Both the position numbers and the translations under genes were made by a program. Below the pieces are notes generated by a model. That model saw nothing but the letters and a program-made list of their open reading frames with translations, did not search any database and had not been told where the DNA came from. From DASZKW01 sp035552775 (GTDB lineage: Bacteria > Actinomycetota > Acidimicrobiia > Acidimicrobiales > Palsa-688): a DNA stretch of 7,065 nt. Each line of letters opens with the position of its first letter. Positions within the stretch are counted from its first letter, which is position 1. The stretch covers positions 1 to 7,065 of the forward strand of contig DASZKW010000020.1 of assembly GCA_035552775.1 (NCBI GenBank). The letters run 5' to 3'. Below are positions 6,404 through 7,065 of this stretch, one piece after another.

Positions 6404-7065
6404 CATCGAATGGCGGCCGCGGCGTGGGGCCGGGGCTGCGGTGGAGCTGGCAGGTCTGCTCGAGGAGTACCAGACGGTCTTCGAGCTGGAATCCGGTGCC
6501 CGCAACCGGCTGGCTCGGCGGTTGGAGGAGTGGAAGGCGGCGGTGCCGCGGTCGGACCGCAGCGCCGACTTGGTGAGCGAGCTGTACATATTGCTGGGTG
6601 AGCTGAGGGTGGGCACATGGAACCTCGGTGACCCGCTGGCGGTCAACCGGCTCGGGACCCTCGTCCGGTTCACCTCCCTCCTGGCCGACTACGAGCCCGT
6701 GCGGCGCCGGGCCCGACCGGACGCCGATGCCCAGGGAGAGGAGGTCGGCGGGCAGGACCGGGGCGACTGGTACTACCGGAACCTGGCCACTCACATCGTC
6801 AACTACGCCCAAGGCGTCTACGAGGGCTTCGACGGGGAGGCCGACTACGATCTCGACGCCGTCGACCTGACGACGGTGCAACGGGCCAAGGGGCTGGAGT
6901 GGCCGGCGGTGTTCATCCCGTCGGTAACGGCCAGCCGCTTTCCGACCACCCGCACCGGAGACGGCAGGAGTGGCTCGTGCCCCGCTCGATGTTCACGCCG
7001 GCCGCTACGAGGGCAGTGCCGCCGACGAACGCCGGCTGTTCTGTGTGGCGATGACCCGGGCCCGG
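5956..7065 (+). pseudogene. UvrD-like superfamily 1 DNA helicase, 5'-truncated, multiply frameshifted, 3' end outside window
   Basis: The recognisable sequence is a UvrD/Rep-type 3'-5' helicase, a family acting in DNA repair or replication restart. It starts at motif III, IYQWRG (5959-5976); the ATP-binding motifs I and II that should precede it are absent. Motif IV-like TNRRSRPGII is at 6042-6071. VASLILELVEAGVSYRDIAV follows in the next segments. Motif V TVQRAKGLEWPAVFIP is at 6873-6920 and motif VI DERRLFCVAMTRAR at 7024-7065, where the window ends. The product is spread over successive frames, given as codon start modulo 3: 1 (5956-5976), 0 (about 5979-6083), 2 (about 6086-6163), 1 (about 6166-6308), 0 (about 6309-6957), 2 (about 6962-6993) and 1 (about 7003-7065). 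At the first break WRG is followed by DVAN where WRGSDVAN is expected, consistent with one G lost from a G run at 5972-5975. No nonsense codon lies in the reconstructed path. Without motif I the product cannot be an active helicase. The frameshifts may be real decay or sequencing error. Confidence 0.8.

Noticed and set aside
1..7065. tRNA, rRNA, CRISPR repeats, WXG100-type small genes or toxin-antitoxin pairs.
   Set aside because: I looked in the gaps and on both strands and saw no cloverleaf, direct repeat array, W-X-G motif small frame or paired small genes.

Overview
The base composition is high GC, with a strong G/C preference at third codon positions in the long gene. That, two promoter-to-start arrangements that look leaderless, and an FHA-containing FtsK/EccC-type ATPase all suggest an actinobacterium. 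I cannot place it below phylum level with confidence.

Layout. (1) Positions 2-649 (+) hold the 3' end of a gene whose product resembles the C-terminal part of an actinobacterial transposase-type protein; its 5' part lies outside the window. (2) Positions 650-725 are a short intergenic stretch with two inverted repeats and a candidate -10 element (TACGCT) exactly 6 nt before a GTG codon. (3) Positions 726-5096 (+) hold one intact gene of 1456 codons. It encodes a membrane-anchored protein with an N-terminal ubiquitin-like stretch, an FHA domain, two membrane segments and three FtsK/SpoIIIE ATPase modules, as in the EccC/EssC motor ATPases of type VII secretion. Only the first module has canonical Walker motifs. 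(4) Positions 5155-5571 (-) hold a small convergent gene for an unrecognised 138-residue soluble protein, with clearly lower GC (about 60% by hand count). (5) From 5636 (+) a GTG codon, again 6 nt after a TANNNT element, starts a DUF3565-DUF1971 (TehB/YeaR-like) fusion. It is cut off in the middle of its second domain. (6) From about 5956 to the end lies the C-terminal half of a UvrD-like superfamily 1 helicase, starting abruptly at the Q-W-R-G motif and broken by about six frameshifts, yet with no stop codon in the reconstructed frame.

The genes do not form one obvious pathway. The large ATPase looks like an orphan type VII-like motor: no WXG100 substrate, EccB, EccD, mycosin or kinase gene is visible here. 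The two ends of the window carry mobile-element and broken-gene remnants. The right-hand part is either a genuinely decayed and recombined locus or an error-rich or chimeric end of an assembly; the sequence alone cannot decide. The most noteworthy items are the FHA/triple-ATPase protein with its graded Walker-motif degeneration, the repeated leaderless-type promoter arrangement, and the DUF3565-DUF1971/helicase junction. I found no RNA genes, CRISPR array or complete insertion sequence.
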